Positions 26,763 to 37,792 of a DNA stretch of 64,000 nt are shown piece after piece. Below the pieces are notes generated by a model. The model ran no database searches. It saw only the letters and a list, made by a program, of their open reading frames with translations, and had not been told where the DNA came from. Origin of the DNA: Plantago ovata (Eukaryota; Streptophyta; Magnoliopsida; Lamiales; Plantaginaceae); assembly GCA_028274465.1 (NCBI GenBank), contig CM051455.1, forward strand, positions 76,122,489 to 76,186,488, written 5' to 3'. A program made the translations under genes and the position numbers. Numbering within the stretch: position 1 is the stretch's first letter; every line of letters begins with the position of its first letter.

Positions 26763-27061
26763 GCGCAAGGAGTCGAGTCAAAGACTATAAACAATGACGC
26801 TATCCGGGAGGCAACCCGGAGTTTTTATCGCTTTTTTACTGCTTTTTTGCATGCATTCATACATTGAACAATTTGTTTTTCATATGTGAATTTGTTCGTC
26901 TCTATGTGGTATGTGCATATGTTTGTGTTTGAGTGAACTTTTTCGAGTGGTTTTTATGAGTAAAATGGTTTTCGGGGATTAAAAAAATCATGTTTTTTCA
27001 AAAGTTTCGTCTCCCCACCGCAGGAGGTGTGGGGCAAATCGCCCCGCACGTCCAGAGAGCA
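26763..27061 (+). other. Post-gag tail of copy 1 with stem-loop and GC palindromes
   Basis: Starts with AGTCGAGTCAAAGACTATAA. At 26803-26820 lies a stem-loop, TCCGGG, loop AGGCAA, CCCGGA, followed by GTTTTTATC. The stretch 27012-27056 has the first of the GC-rich palindromes (GGGGCAAATCGCCCC). The same tail follows the protease stop at 37211 and 57985. It ends where a displaced gag fragment begins. Confidence 0.8.
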
Positions 27062-27183
27062 CGATCTCAAGAAGCCCCTATGTATGGGGGAATGGGGATT
27101 GATTCGAGTGCTTTACCAACGAGTTGAAACAAGTCCTCAAGAACTCTGCAGGAACAGCTATGTAAAATGAGGTTTGCCGAAGA
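27062..27183 (+). pseudogene. Displaced gag fragment
   Basis: About 120 bp matching the gag region at 25455-25575 (text around CCCCTATGTATGG, GATTCGAGTGCTTTACCAAC and GAGGTTTGCCGAA). It sits at the centre of a fold-back between two opposite-facing copies of the post-gag tail. It marks a rearrangement join, not a gene. Confidence 0.8.
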
Positions 27184-27667
27184 TGAAGAAAATGAGGAGA
27201 AAGGGAGTTTTCTCCTGTTTTTAATCTCCAGAATTCGTGGGGCGAGTCGCCCCGGGTGAGGGGCGAGTCGCCCACTGCGGGGCGAATCACCCCACATGTG
27301 GGCGAATCGCCCCGCACGTCCTGAGAGCACGGAGCTCTCTGGACATGTGGGGCGATTCGCCCCCCACCTTAGGAGGTGGGGAGACGAAACTTTCGAAAAA
27401 ACACGGTTTTTTAATCCCCAAAAACCATTTTACTCATAAAACCACTCGAAAAAGTTCACTAATAAATAAACATAAGCACAAACGACACAGAGACGAACAA
27501 ATTCAAATAAGAAAAGCAAATTGTTCCATGTATGAATGCATGCAATAAGGCAGTAAAAAAGCGATAAAAACTCCGGGTTGCCTCCCGGATAGCGCCATTG
27601 TTTATAGTCTTTGACTCGACTCCTTCTTGCGCCTAGCTCTTCTTCTTGCGGGTACTAGACTTCCCCT
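27184..27667 (-). repeat. Inverted post-gag tail with GC palindrome cluster
   Basis: Reverse complement of the tail at 26700-27060 and 37160-37620. It contains the stem-loop at 27572-27589 and a palindrome cluster at 27236-27366 (for example GGGGCGAGTCGCCCC and GGGGCGAATCACCCC). It reaches the primer-binding site of the minus-strand LTR directly: all of gag between the PBS and the last codons of the protease ORF is missing. The join lies at shared GGGGAAG-type text near 27660-27667. Confidence 0.82.
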
Positions 27668-27681
27668 CGGCAACGGCGCCA
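27668..27681 (-). promoter_or_regulatory. Primer-binding site of the minus-strand LTR, tRNA-Asp type
   Basis: Read on the minus strand, TGGCGCCGTTGCCG follows the LTR end after three bases, matching tRNA-Asp. The rest of the site is cut off by the deletion that joins it to the end of gag-PR. Confidence 0.85.
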
Positions 27682-28815
27682 ATTTGATGAACCGGAATTT
27701 GTCAGATTCTAATTAATCAAATAAATTTATATTTAGCCAAAGGCAATTTACAACTACAATGAAACTCGTAGTGTAGCAGTAAAATAACCTCGAGTGTCGA
27801 TCTCTAAGTACTATAACTAGCTTTATATAATCTAACTTAAGAATATAAAATCAACAATCTCCTTAGCAAAGGTTTTTCTTATCAGATAATGGAGGTTAGT
27901 GATAGTATGATCATTCAAAGCATAGCAGGTTAATAATCATGCATGAAGTACCTGATCGTTTTGCATAGAGATCTTTGATCAATGAATTGTCCAATTGTGT
28001 TCCGTTATTATTCAACACTACGAAGATAGAGGTTTTAGATAGATCAAAGAAATAAAGCAATAACTCAAAGTCTAATTCGTTGTATAGCCACCAGCATAAT
28101 TATTAACCCTTCGCTAAGAAATCACATACTATCACCAACGATAAATTTAGCTACTCATAGATGGCATGCAATCAACAGAAATCATAGTAAGATTGAATGA
28201 AAACATGTTGAAAGATAAATAAATATGAATAGAAAAACTGTAAGATACAATGTTACCGAAGGTTGTCAATCTCTGAAGAATCGCAATCTTACAAGCTCCA
28301 AAACGATAAGAAAAAGTATTTCCTAAGCTAAGAATCCCCAGAACAGGCTCTGGAGAATTCCTACCTAAAACTAATGAGAGAGGTGAGAGAAAAGGTCTGA
28401 GAAAGTATGAAAAATGGAGAAAACTGAGCAACTATATATAGGTATTCGGACTCGCCCCACACACCGGGCGAATCACCTGGTGTTGGGCGGTTCACCCCAC
28501 ATCCCGGGCGAATCGCCCGGGACCTCCAGTCGGCTGTTGACGTGTTTTCGATGCATTTTTGGATTTCTTTTCCTTTTCGGACTCGGTTTTTGCCTTCTAG
28601 TGACCTTTTAGCTTTCAGACTCGACCCCTAGACTTCAAATCCTATCCGGAATCTTCTAGATACTCCAAAAAGGCCTTCGGAACACCAATTCCTTGTCTAC
28701 TTCAATATAATTGCCCGAAAAACCTCGTTTTTTACCCAAAACCTGTAAAATACAAACTAAAGGGAAACGTGACACTATTCTAATAAAATGCACTAAAATA
28801 TAGCTAAATTAACAT

Positions 28816-29320
28816 TTTTTTTAATATGTCGAACTTATATTAAAAGAAAGTAAATACAAGAGTCATGAGCACAGCTCAAGTCCACAAACGGACTGCAAAA
28901 AGAAACACAGACAACGTAAACAAAAAACCCATACCCAGGAAAAGTAATTCCTGGTTGCAACCACGGGCCTCGTTAAAACCCATTCATAGAAAAACCCAGT
29001 GGGAAAAACCTATGAATGGGAAAAAGAGTGCTTGAGTGTTAATGCTGCGTAAGTCGATAGTAAGGCTGTCTGGAAGCGTCCCGAACCACCTGATCTGCAA
29101 TGCAATCAATTTAAGGAAGCCAGAATCCTGAAACTGGATGGTTGGAGAGAATATCAGCCACCATATTCCCTTCCCGATAAATATGAGTGGCCTGGATGTC
29201 CATCGAATTAATGCGTTCTAGAACCCTAAGCCATCGATTTTTGTAGTGCCAAGGAACTCGCAGAGATCGAGAGGTAACTTCATTCTGAACATAAGTAGAA
29301 TCTGTCTCAATCCAAAGCTT
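28816..29320 (-). other. LINE 3' end: RNase H tail, 3' UTR and poly(A)
   Basis: The frame of RNase H continues past the stop near 29325 with LWIETDSTYVQNE-type text, down to about 29080 (second half of the RNase H domain with its later acidic residues). The rest, 28823-29080, is 3' untranslated sequence ending in the poly(A) tail. No other gene is seen. Confidence 0.75.
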
Positions 29321-32300
29321 GTGCTACCCTTGTTGGTATGCATACTCAATACTCATAATTGCCGCCACCAATTCAGCCTCAAAAGCATGTGAAGTGCCAA
29401 TGTGCTGCACAAAACAACCCAAAACCGTGCTGTTTGTGGTTCGGAAAACACCTGCCGCTGTAGCTGCTCCCGGAGCCCCTAAAGCGCTCCCATCCGTATT
29501 ACATTGAATCCAACCTATGGAAGGTGGAATCCACCGAACTTCAGTAATCAAAGGAGCAGACCGCGGCCTTCCTGTAATGCTAAAAGATCATAGAGTGAGC
29601 AAGTCCTCGATGGTGTTATGCATAGTGCCCTTCAAAAGGTTCTGATGCTCATAAACCAGACTAAAAAGAGTGTGCATGATGGAATTAAGAGTGAATCGCT
29701 GCCCCTCAAAAATCCATAAATTGCGACTTCTCCAAATCAACCAAGTAAGAGTAACAAAAACTAAACGCCAAAGCCTCGATACTTGTGTGTTGAAATGTCT
29801 AGACATCGCTTGCAGAACCAATTCATTGAAGCTGTGGCAATCTGTAAAAGACAAATGAAAAAGATCGAAAACACGAGTCCAAAGAGCACGAGTAAAGGAG
29901 CAGCTCACCAAGAGATGATCTACATCTTCTGCAGCGTCATAACAAAAAACGCAGACCGATGGTCCCACAAAATCAATTCCTCTAAGATGATCAAGCGTAC
30001 AGAGCTTGTCATGAATTGCCTTCCAGGAGAACGCCGTGGGGGAATGAAATCAGCCCAAATCCAATTACCCCAGGTGACTTCAGGAAATGTGGGACGAGTG
30101 TGATGATAAAATATAGCACTAGAAACAGCTCCATCCATGGATTTAGACCAAATTCGCTTATCCTGTTGGGGTGGCGCGAGATGATATGAAAAAATATCCT
30201 GAGCAATGTCAGGGTGAGCCATGATGAAGGCTGGAGTCAAATCCCACGTACCATTCAGGATGTAGTCCGCAATTGTAAATTCATAATGATGTCGAAGATG
30301 ATCAGGAATGTGGAGTCTATCTGCAATGCAATACCCCAACCAATTATCCAGCCACAAACGTAGTGAGGAATCTGAACTAGCCATCCAACGAGAGCCAGAA
30401 ACTAAAGCAGGATAACAATCTCTGAATCCAAACCAAACTGAAGATCGAACAGAGGAGCGCAGCTTGCCTTGCGAGATATACCGATCCAGCAAAATATTCA
30501 TGTAAGGCTCCTTATGTGTCATGACATCCCAAGTGAAACGTGAGAGAAATGACTTATTGGAAGCTACCATTGAACGAAGCCCGATACCACATTCAGACTT
30601 AGGAACAGAACAGCGTTTCCAAGATATCTTGACCGCACTCATCTTAAGAATATCACCCGTGAAGATGAAATTTCGCATTTTACCTTCTAGATCTCGGAGC
30701 AGAGACTTTGGCCAGCGATAAACCATCATAGAGTGTACGAAGGCTCCCTGAATGATAGATTGAACTAGGCAGATCCGACCTGCCATGGAGAGGGAAGAAC
30801 CTTTCCAGCGAGCAAACTTAGCAGCAATCCCATCAGCTAAATGTTGTAAATGTCGCCTTCTAGGCACCCCAATAAAGAGAGGGACACCAAGGTACACAAA
30901 CGGCAAAGCACCAGAACTGATAGTCAAGATCCTCCGTAACCTTCCCGTAAACGCCGGTGGCAAGAAGGTACTAAAATAAACCCGTGACTTCTGTGGATTG
31001 AAGTGCTGTCCCGACCAACCTTTATAGACATTAAGTATCTTCAGAATAGCTCTGCAATTTGCAGAAGTGGCCCTGCAAAAAATAATCACATCATTTGCAT
31101 ATAGTAAGTGAGAAGGGAAATCAATATTACGACCAAGAAACAAAGGAGTAATCTCCCCTGATGAGGCCGCAGCAGTTAGCAGTCCACTGAAAACCTCTTC
31201 TGCCAAACAGAAAAGCAAAGGAGAAAGCGGATCTCCTTGCCGAACCCCTTGGGAACAAGAAAAGAAGCCTTCCGGTGAACCATTAATCAAAACCGAAAGC
31301 CTTGCAGAATGCAAGATAAATCGGATCCAATCTATAAAGGTATGAGTAAATCCCATCAGTCTCAACACTTCCAAAAGAAAGTCCCAGTTTAGAGTATCAA
31401 ATGCTTTTCGAATGTCAATCTTCAAAACCATGTTACCCTGCGTATACCGGTAGCCCAAGCTGTTTACTCCTTCAGAAGCAAGAGCAATACAATCATGGAT
31501 CCGACGACCAGGAATGAAACCAAACTGATGAAAGAGAGCAAACCAGATAGAATAATCCCAAGACGATCAGCAATCAATTTCGTAATGATTTTATAAAGAA
31601 AATTCCCCAGAACAATAGGCCGGAAGTCCTCCACTCGATTCGCATCCTTGAGCTTCGGAATCAAAGTGACGAAACTAGCATTCAAGCCTACTAGGAACTC
31701 ACCATAAATGAAGAAAGTCCGAACAGCACTAGACACATCCTCACCAACAATGTGCCACATTTGTTGGTAAAAGCGGCCTCCAAAACCATCCGGGCCAGGA
31801 GCGCTATCCGGGCTCATTCCAAACACCACATGTCGTATTTCTTCCGAAGAAGGAACCCGTATAAGTTCCTGATTTTGAGCCTGTGTAACTCGCATGGGGA
31901 GTAAATCATCCATGCCCAAGAAGTTGGGGATGTCGGATGTATCTTGACTGAAGAGCTGCTCATAGTAGCGTACAACATGATCCCGAGTCTGATTCTTATC
32001 CTCTGTTAGCGCGCCATCGATGAGAAGAGAAGATATCCCACCATTACCTCTAGTAACTTTCACATTTCGATGAAAGAAAGTCGTGTTTCGATCTCCATCT
32101 TGCAGCCAAGAAGTACGGTTCTTTTGCCTCCAGAAGGTTGCTTCTTGATCCAGAATTCGGTTGTAGTTGGATAAAGCTTCTTTTTCTGCCAGTTGTAAGA
32201 TATCAATCGGTCCATGTGTAGAAATTGCTTGCTGAGCGTTCTCAATACACAACTTGGCAGCCTCAATCTTCGTCTTGATATGACCAAAAACTTCAATATT

Positions 32301-33161
32301 CCAAAGCTTTAGACATTGCTTTAACCGTTTCAATTTCCCCATAACTGGTGCCACTGAGCCAGAGGCCGAGATAGGAGCACTCCAGGAATCTCGTAGCAAA
32401 TTCTCAAAAGTTTCATGTGTTAACCACATGTTCTGGAATCTGAAAGGTCGTGGGACATTTAAATGTCCGGTAGAACATCGAACAATTAACAGGCTGTGAT
32501 CAGACCAATTTCGGATCCCCACATGATAATAGACCGAGTCCCAAAGATCCAAGAAAAGTTGACTAGACAAAACCCTATCGATTCGAGTTTCCAAGTAGCC
32601 ATTAGCGAACCTATTGTTTGACCAAGTGTAGAAGCAGCCCGAACTAGCAGGTTCAATGAAGTTTCCAGAGTTTATGAACGCCGTAAACTCTTGGACCTCA
32701 ATACGAACAGGAGAGGAACCGTTGGAACGCTCATGAGCCCCAAGAACCGATTTAAAATCACCTACAATGAGCATAGGAAGGCGCGGAAGTGAGAGTATAT
32801 CGTTCCAAAGCACACGACGAATAATATAATCATTAGCAGCATGAATAAAAGCTAATAAAAAAGAATGATGGAGAAAATTGACCTGGATAACTATCATTTG
32901 AGTAGAGGAAAGGATCATAGTGGATGGAGCAAGAGAAACCTTTTCCAAGACCCAGATGTTAGATGTGTGATTAGCCATCGAATGTTGACCAACCAAACGC
33001 AATCCCATAGCATTCCAGTAGGATGAAATAATAGAATCAAAGGGAACCTTTGGTTCAGCAATAGCAACCCAATTAGGGTGAAATGTAAAACAATGTTGTC
33101 GTAGCATATTTTGCGTTGGCTGATTGCCAATGCCACGAATGTTCCAATACAAAACATTCAA
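29080..33161 (-). pseudogene. LINE ORF2: endonuclease, reverse transcriptase, zf-RVT, RNase H
   Basis: An APE-type endonuclease (from 33161; NIRGIGN, IAEPKV, GDFKSVLGAHE, TRIDRVL, WSDHSLL) is followed by the reverse transcriptase, with SAPGPDGFGGRF near 31790, KIDIRKAFDTLNW, and GVRQGDPLSPLLF. Next comes a zf-RVT region (CVFCYDAAEDVDHLL, about 29900), then RNase H (CNTDGSALG near 29510). Breaks: a frameshift near 31500-31550, another near 29930-29970, and stops at 29587 and 29326 (tryptophan to stop). Two catalytic changes stand out: GDFN has become GDFK (32751-32753) and the YADD box reads YAND (31093-31095). The first codon in frame is TTG, overlapping the ORF1 stop, so the true start has been lost or is coupled to ORF1. 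Confidence 0.93.
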
Positions 33162-34615
33162 TGAGAAACAGTAGGAGAAGGAACGGTCGTAGTAGACCGT
33201 GTAGAGGCACGTAAGTCTGCACCTGCCCGCTCCTCGGCTTCCATAAGATCCGCCCAGGATTGAGAAACTGCAGTGTCCATGTTTGCTTTTGCCAACAGAC
33301 GGCGTTCCTTCTCCAGGCCAATAGAATCTCGTATCGAATCACGCACCAGAGAAGTATCCTCCGGATCCAAAGATGCATCAGATGGGCAATCAGAGATGTG
33401 ACCATCAATCAAAGGAGTTTCAGCTTGTGAGATGATGCTACCAGTCGTAGCGTCCAAACCAGTTAAAGGTGCAAACTGATTGTTTGTCGCAACAAATACC
33501 TGAGTCATGATAGAGGATGATGATGAAGCCTTATTGGGTACAATCCGACGAGGGATGAATTTCTTTTTAGGAACCTCCGTAAAATTCATTGTGGAGTCAA
33601 CCAAAGGTAAAGTCCCCGTATGGAGTTAGTGGCTTGCTCTTCCAATACTGGATTATTCTGGATCGGATTCCCATTCGCGATGTTTGTAATGAGAGGTGAA
33701 TCCGGCACCAGAGAAGTAGTTGCATGCGCAGTGGGGGATAAAAGCTCTACTTCTGAGTGATCAGGTGCGGGAGCATGGGGCTGCGTGGCGAGGCGCATTC
33801 TCTGGCAGTACACTGAGTGCTCGGGCCTGGGGAGCGCGTTCTGTGTCTGAACTAGCCTGTGGACTTGGCGCAACATTAATCGGACCCGGAACCACAGATT
33901 GTCGAGGAGCAGCACGACGAAAAGCTGAAGAAAGGTGCCCAATTGTCATACATTTCTTGCAAAAGTCGGGAACCTTTTCAAGGCTCACCTCAATACGTAC
34001 ATTACCCTTAGGAGTTTCCAAGAGAACAAAAGAATCAACATCTTGAGCAAGATCCATGTCGACGAGCACACGCACATAAGAGCCAAAACAACGATCAAGG
34101 GACCCGGTGTCAATACTAATCGGCCTGCCATAGACCGAGGCTAAACCCAAGATGATAGATTTATGCATGAGCTCAAAACGAAGGCCATGCAAAGGGATCC
34201 AAACCTTTGCATGAGTATACGCTGCTTTTTCCGGATCAAAATCGGGAACATAGGGCTGCAAGTAAACCGTTCCCAGGGAAATCTTGACAGTCCCATTGCT
34301 CAAAATTTGATTACGAACTTCCTCCGAAGCAAATTGAAAAAGGAAGAATCCATGACTGATTGAGAGCATATGCCATGCTTCCTCTTTCCAAATTCCACGT
34401 AAAGACACCTTGAGATCATGATACTTCAATGGTGTATTGCCCTTTGGCATCATAAGACGTCCAAGACATGCAAAACGAGAGTAACAATTAACATGTGAAT
34501 TGTATAAATCGGAATCAATTGTTAAAGAAACAATAGTACCTGTTCGAACCGGAATGATTTTGGGACCATTAATGGTCCAAGCAGGCCGGTTCGTTCCCAT
34601 GGGGGGTGTTGCCAT
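33158..34615 (-). pseudogene. LINE ORF1: DUF4283 RNA-binding protein with zinc knuckle
   Basis: Starts MATPPMGTNRPAW at 34615. Residues about 60-170 look like DUF4283 (FFLFQFASEEVRNQIL, KVWIPLHGLRFELM, YVRVLVDMDLAQDV), the RNA-binding part of plant L1 ORF1 proteins. A zinc knuckle follows, CKKCMTIGHLSSAF, in which the last cysteine is replaced by phenylalanine. The 5' frame ends at 33761. The C-terminal part continues in other frames (33586-33942 and 33158-33604), the latter with the usual FTEVPKKKF and NNQFAPL motifs. At least two frameshifts are therefore present. The product would coat LINE RNA, but this copy cannot make it whole. Confidence 0.88.
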
Positions 34616-34700
34616 TAGCCTCTATGCAGCTGTAGCTTGTGTGCCAATCATCGTAAAGAAACCAGCAATAACAGAGTACGGGAAGCAACAGAGCTCAGAT

Positions 34701-35060
34701 CGGAAACTCGCACACGGCGCGTCTGTGATGCGATTGGTGCGACCTTGGTACGGTTGAAAATCCCTTGAAAAGGGCGTTCCGATGGTCTGGCGCGTGTCTA
34801 TGGATGCACAACCACCTGAGACGGGTGGCCTGAAACAGACGGCTGCAGAACCCTAGAAAAATAAAACAGGCGAACGGAAATAATTACGTACACGGTGCGT
34901 CCGACCTTCGATTTGCGCAATCTTGGTACGGTTTCGAAGCCCTTTCGAAGGGTGTAAATAATATCCGGCGCGTGTTAAAGGTGTAGCCAACGCCAGAGAC
35001 TGGCGGCCGGAAAACGTAGAGTGCAGAATTAGGTCATCTCCTAAAAATTAGGAGAGCGAA
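34701..35060 (-). repeat. Tandem ~178-bp monomers in the LINE 5' leader
   Basis: Two diverged copies of a unit share ACACGG(C/T)GCGTC, CTTGGTACGGTT (34744 and 34922, 178 bp apart), CCCTT(G/T)... AAGGG, and GGCGCGTGT. They lie upstream of ORF1 on the minus strand, where an internal LINE promoter is expected. The rest of the leader, up to 35099, has no ORF. Confidence 0.65.
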
Positions 35061-35171
35061 ATTTTGAGAGAGAACTAACTCGAAACCAACCAATATCAAC
35101 TAAATTAACATAGAGGATAGCTAAATTGGTGAAAAAAGACTCGAATGAAAGTGTAAAATACACGTTCATCA

Positions 35172-36515
35172 AACTCCCCAAACCGAACCTTTGCTTGTCC
35201 TCAAGCAACTATGCTAGACTCTAATGCAAAAAACAATGCAACACAAAAAATGGAGTCTCATGCCAAATGAAATGAACTAATCTATTGAATCTATCAAAAA
35301 ACATATGAAAAAAAACCATACAAATCATAACAAGAATATAGGTTGAAGAATGCCTCGATTGACTCATACACATTCACATAAGCACTTATGTCAAGACAAG
35401 ATAGTCTCTCGTAACATTCTCTACCTGGACCTAGTCAGTGACGACGTAATGAAACATGTTAAAATACGAATGGTTGTCCCGTGCCTATGAAACTGAGGAC
35501 TTACAGTTGTTCACCAAGTTAAGACTTTTCCTCAAAGAGGTCGAACCAATACTGGCTCTCATCAAACGAATGAGGGTTCCCTAAAAAAGTTAACACTCCC
35601 CTATTCTACCCATCTCTCAAGCAAAGCCTTAAGCTATTCACCACTTCCTGAATGGCAGGACGAGGGTGGTCTAGAACAGATGACACTCAAACAAAAAGAA
35701 AAAATAGAAAATTACAACACGATTACGAACATTACAAGAATTGGAAAACACTTTGCTAAACTGCTTTTTGGCTCTTTTTTTGGGACCCTTCTTTGCTTTT
35801 TTGGGGTCTTTTCCTTTTTTTTTCTTTTTTTTTCTTTTCCAGTTTTTTCTTTTTTTCCTGGAATTTTTCTTCTTTCTTTTTTTTCAATTTTTTTAGCGAG
35901 CAGTAGCACAACGAAAAAGAAAACAAAAATGACACACAAACGACCTCCCCAAACCTATTCGAAAGAATAGGTTGGAGTACAAAGTTTACGAAAAAAGGAA
36001 AATAAACTCACAACACACACTAAAAATTGAAAAACAAGTCTAAAGATAGCGTAACCCCCTCTCCAAACCTATTCGAAAGAATAGGTTGCAAACAAAGGAT
36101 CACACAATCTCACACTACCTCCTTCCTAGGCATTTAGAAATCTCAAAGCAAGGTGAAGACTTGTTGCCTCTTAGGTACATAATTACTCGGGAAAACAACC
36201 ATAAGACCCTAACATGCATCATCCTATTATAAAGGCCTTCGTGAACCGCAGTAGAGAAAATACCACTAAGTGATGTCGAGACTACCAAGCTTAACTAAGT
36301 GCAATACATAAATGTGACAAGCGAAGCGAGAAAAACTTCAAACAAATTCATAGAGATGAAGCATATGATTAATGTCATAATTAGATAATCTACCGAATAA
36401 AAAGTTCAAAAAATTTGGCAATAAACTCCACATAAAACATGCAAGACTATCCTAGGATGAATGTAGTGTATGCAACTAAATACTAAGAAAGCAGTAAACG
36501 TGCAAATGCAAACAA
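35172..36515 (-). repeat. Inverted 3' untranslated region and polypurine tract, subfamily A
   Basis: Reverse complement of 39790-41080. Next to the LTR is the G-rich tract (TTTGGGGAGTT on the minus strand, 35172-35182), then a conserved 3' region with a long T/A-rich run (35765-35900) and two perfect inverted repeats, AACCTATTC/GAATAGGTT with a 4-base loop, at 35952-35973 and 36066-36087. The small frames here are low-complexity shadows, not genes. Confidence 0.85.
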
Positions 36516-36719
36516 AATACTTCACGAGTTTATCACAAGTAAGACAAGTATAGAGATAACCAGCGATAACCCCCCTCCCAAACCTGAACGTCGTCGCTCG
36601 TCCCGAACGTCGAAATTGGATTTAAGGTGAGAGCTAATACTTGTATAAGTGATCTATTTTACTCAATCAAACTCGTGAGAAAACAAAACGGGTGATAAAC
36701 GACGTAAAAAGATTGATAC
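36516..36719. other. Unassigned junction sequence
   Basis: About 200 bp between the inverted 3' region and the plus-strand protease ORF. It contains CCTCCCAAACCTGAACGTCG and matches nothing else in the window. It is probably retroelement sequence brought in at the rearrangement; no function can be read. Confidence 0.4.
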
Positions 36720-37210
36720 TCCGTGCTACACTAGATACATTAGATACGGGATCTTACTCTAATGTGCTCCCAATGAATGTGTTTGAGAAGAGTAGCCTTG
36801 GAAAACTATCTGAGCATAAGGCTATTGTGCAATTGGCGGATGGATCCTTTGTGAGACCCGAAGGCGTTGTGAAGAACGTATTGGTTAAGATTGGTGAAGC
36901 ATCTGTGTACACCAATTTTGTAGTTATGCCGGCGTCTACACATGGGATGGGGGATGTTGTTCTCTTGGGGCGAACGTTCTTGACTAAACTACACTCCGTG
37001 ATAGACATCTACCGAAGGACTTGCACCATTGAGGTAGATGGCAAGCGACATGTGTTGCGAGCCATATCTGATCCACCTGATCACTTCAATACTTCTCACA
37101 CTGTTAACTACGGTGGTCTTGCTGTCTATGTTCATTCTTATTCACAGGTTCGTGGCATGAGGACAAGATCCATGAAGGGGAAGTCTAGTACCCTCAAGAA
37201 GAAGATCTAG
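36692..37210 (+). CDS. PR: Retropepsin (gag-protease C-terminal part), copy 2
   Basis: An open frame of 172 residues covering the whole protease end of gag-PR: catalytic LDTGSYSNVLP near residues 17-27, then QLADGSFVRPEGVVKNVL, and the LLGRTFLTKLHSVID end typical of plant Ty3 proteases. The fold would cleave Gag. The gag part upstream is missing; the first residues come from junction sequence, with LDT duplicated. It is nearly identical to 26281-26762 but lacks that copy's frameshift, so this is the best-preserved protease in the window. It is an open fragment, not a complete gene. Confidence 0.82.
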   Translation: MINDVKRLILRATLDTLDTGSYSNVLPMNVFEKSSLGKLSEHKAIVQLADGSFVRPEGVVKNVLVKIGEASVYTNFVVMPASTHGMGDVVLLGRTFLTKLHSVIDIYRRTCTIEVDGKRHVLRAISDPPDHFNTSHTVNYGGLAVYVHSYSQVRGMRTRSMKGKSSTLKKKI

Positions 37211-37792
37211 GCACAAGAAGGAGTCGAGTCAAAGACTATAAACAATGACACTATCCGGGAGGCAACCCGGAGTTTTTATCGCTTTTTTACTGCTTTTTTG
37301 CATGCATTCATACATTGAACAATTTGCTTTTCATATGTGAATTTGTTCGTCTCTGTGTCGTATGTGCTTATGTTTGTGTTTGAGTGAACTTTTTCGAGTG
37401 GTTTTTATGAGTAAAATGGTTTTTGGGGATTAAAAACCATGTTTTTTCGAAAGTTTCGTCTCCCCACCTCAGGAGGTGGGGGGCGAATCGCCCTACATGT
37501 CCACAAAACTCCGCGCTCTCTGGACGTGCGGGGCGATTCGCCCCGTACGGGGCGACTCGCCCCACGGAATCTGAAGATTGAAAAATGGGAGAAAGCTCCC
37601 ATTTCTCCATTTTTCTCATCTTCTTCACTTCTTACTCCAAAAATTCCCAAAATTTTAACCCTTCAAGCCTTCATAAAATCTTCATTACTCCATCAAATTG
37701 TGTGTTCTTTAGCTTCAATCGAAGCCCGTTACGTGCTCTTTCCTTTCATCCGAACAAATTTCTTCCTAGTTCATTCAATCTTCGTATTTGAG
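37211..37792 (+). promoter_or_regulatory. Post-gag region: stem-loop, palindrome cluster, leader-like exon
   Basis: Contains the stem-loop TCCGGG/CCCGGA at 37254-37271. GC palindromes follow at 37478-37565 (GGGGCGATTCGCCCC, GGGGCGACTCGCCCC). After them comes a 7-bp hairpin, ATGGGAG, AAAG, CTCCCAT, near 37585. Then comes a CT-rich, leader-like stretch that ends in a splice donor, GAG then GTAATC, at 37792/37793. No long frame is present. The layout resembles a promoter plus 5' leader for the accessory ORF, which is an inference. Confidence 0.5.

Larger units (their letters stand above)
28816..35099 (-). mobile_element. L1-type LINE, near full length, inactivated
   Basis: A 6.28-kb non-LTR retrotransposon inserted in the minus-strand LTR. 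The 12-bp duplication CTAAATTAACAT is at 28804-28815 and 35100-35111; the intact LTR at 41081 has this sequence once. The T run at 28815-28822 is the poly(A) tail read from the other strand. Order on the minus strand: repeated 5' leader, ORF1 (DUF4283 and zinc knuckle), then ORF2 (endonuclease, reverse transcriptase, zf-RVT, RNase H). This is the layout of plant L1 elements with an RNase H domain. Several frameshifts, stops and active-site changes show that the copy is dead. Confidence 0.95.
27685..35171 (-). repeat. LTR, subfamily A, minus strand, split by a LINE
   Basis: The LTR ends are TGATGAACG (right, read on the minus strand) and TTCATCA (left). Without the LINE it is about 1.19 kb, against 1204 bp for the plus copy at 41081-42284. 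A palindrome cluster lies at 28441-28525, with a TATA-like run (TATATATAG) just downstream on the minus strand near 28431-28440. Its right flank is a polypurine tract and its left flank a primer site. A single LTR flanked by both is expected for the shared LTR of a tandem or recombined pair, not for a simple insertion. Confidence 0.88.

Noticed and set aside
26803-26840. Bacterial-type intrinsic terminator (hairpin plus T run)
   Set aside because: The DNA is plant nuclear and the structure is a family feature of the retroelement; a bacterial mechanism does not apply.
27067-27548. Small ORFs with repeated GRVAP or GRFAP text
   Set aside because: They are read from the GC palindromes (GGGCGA/TCGCCC) and occur on both strands; a composition effect, not proteins.
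35712-35970. Lysine- or phenylalanine-rich small ORFs
   Set aside because: They are translations of a T/A-rich run in the 3' UTR of the retroelement, on both strands.
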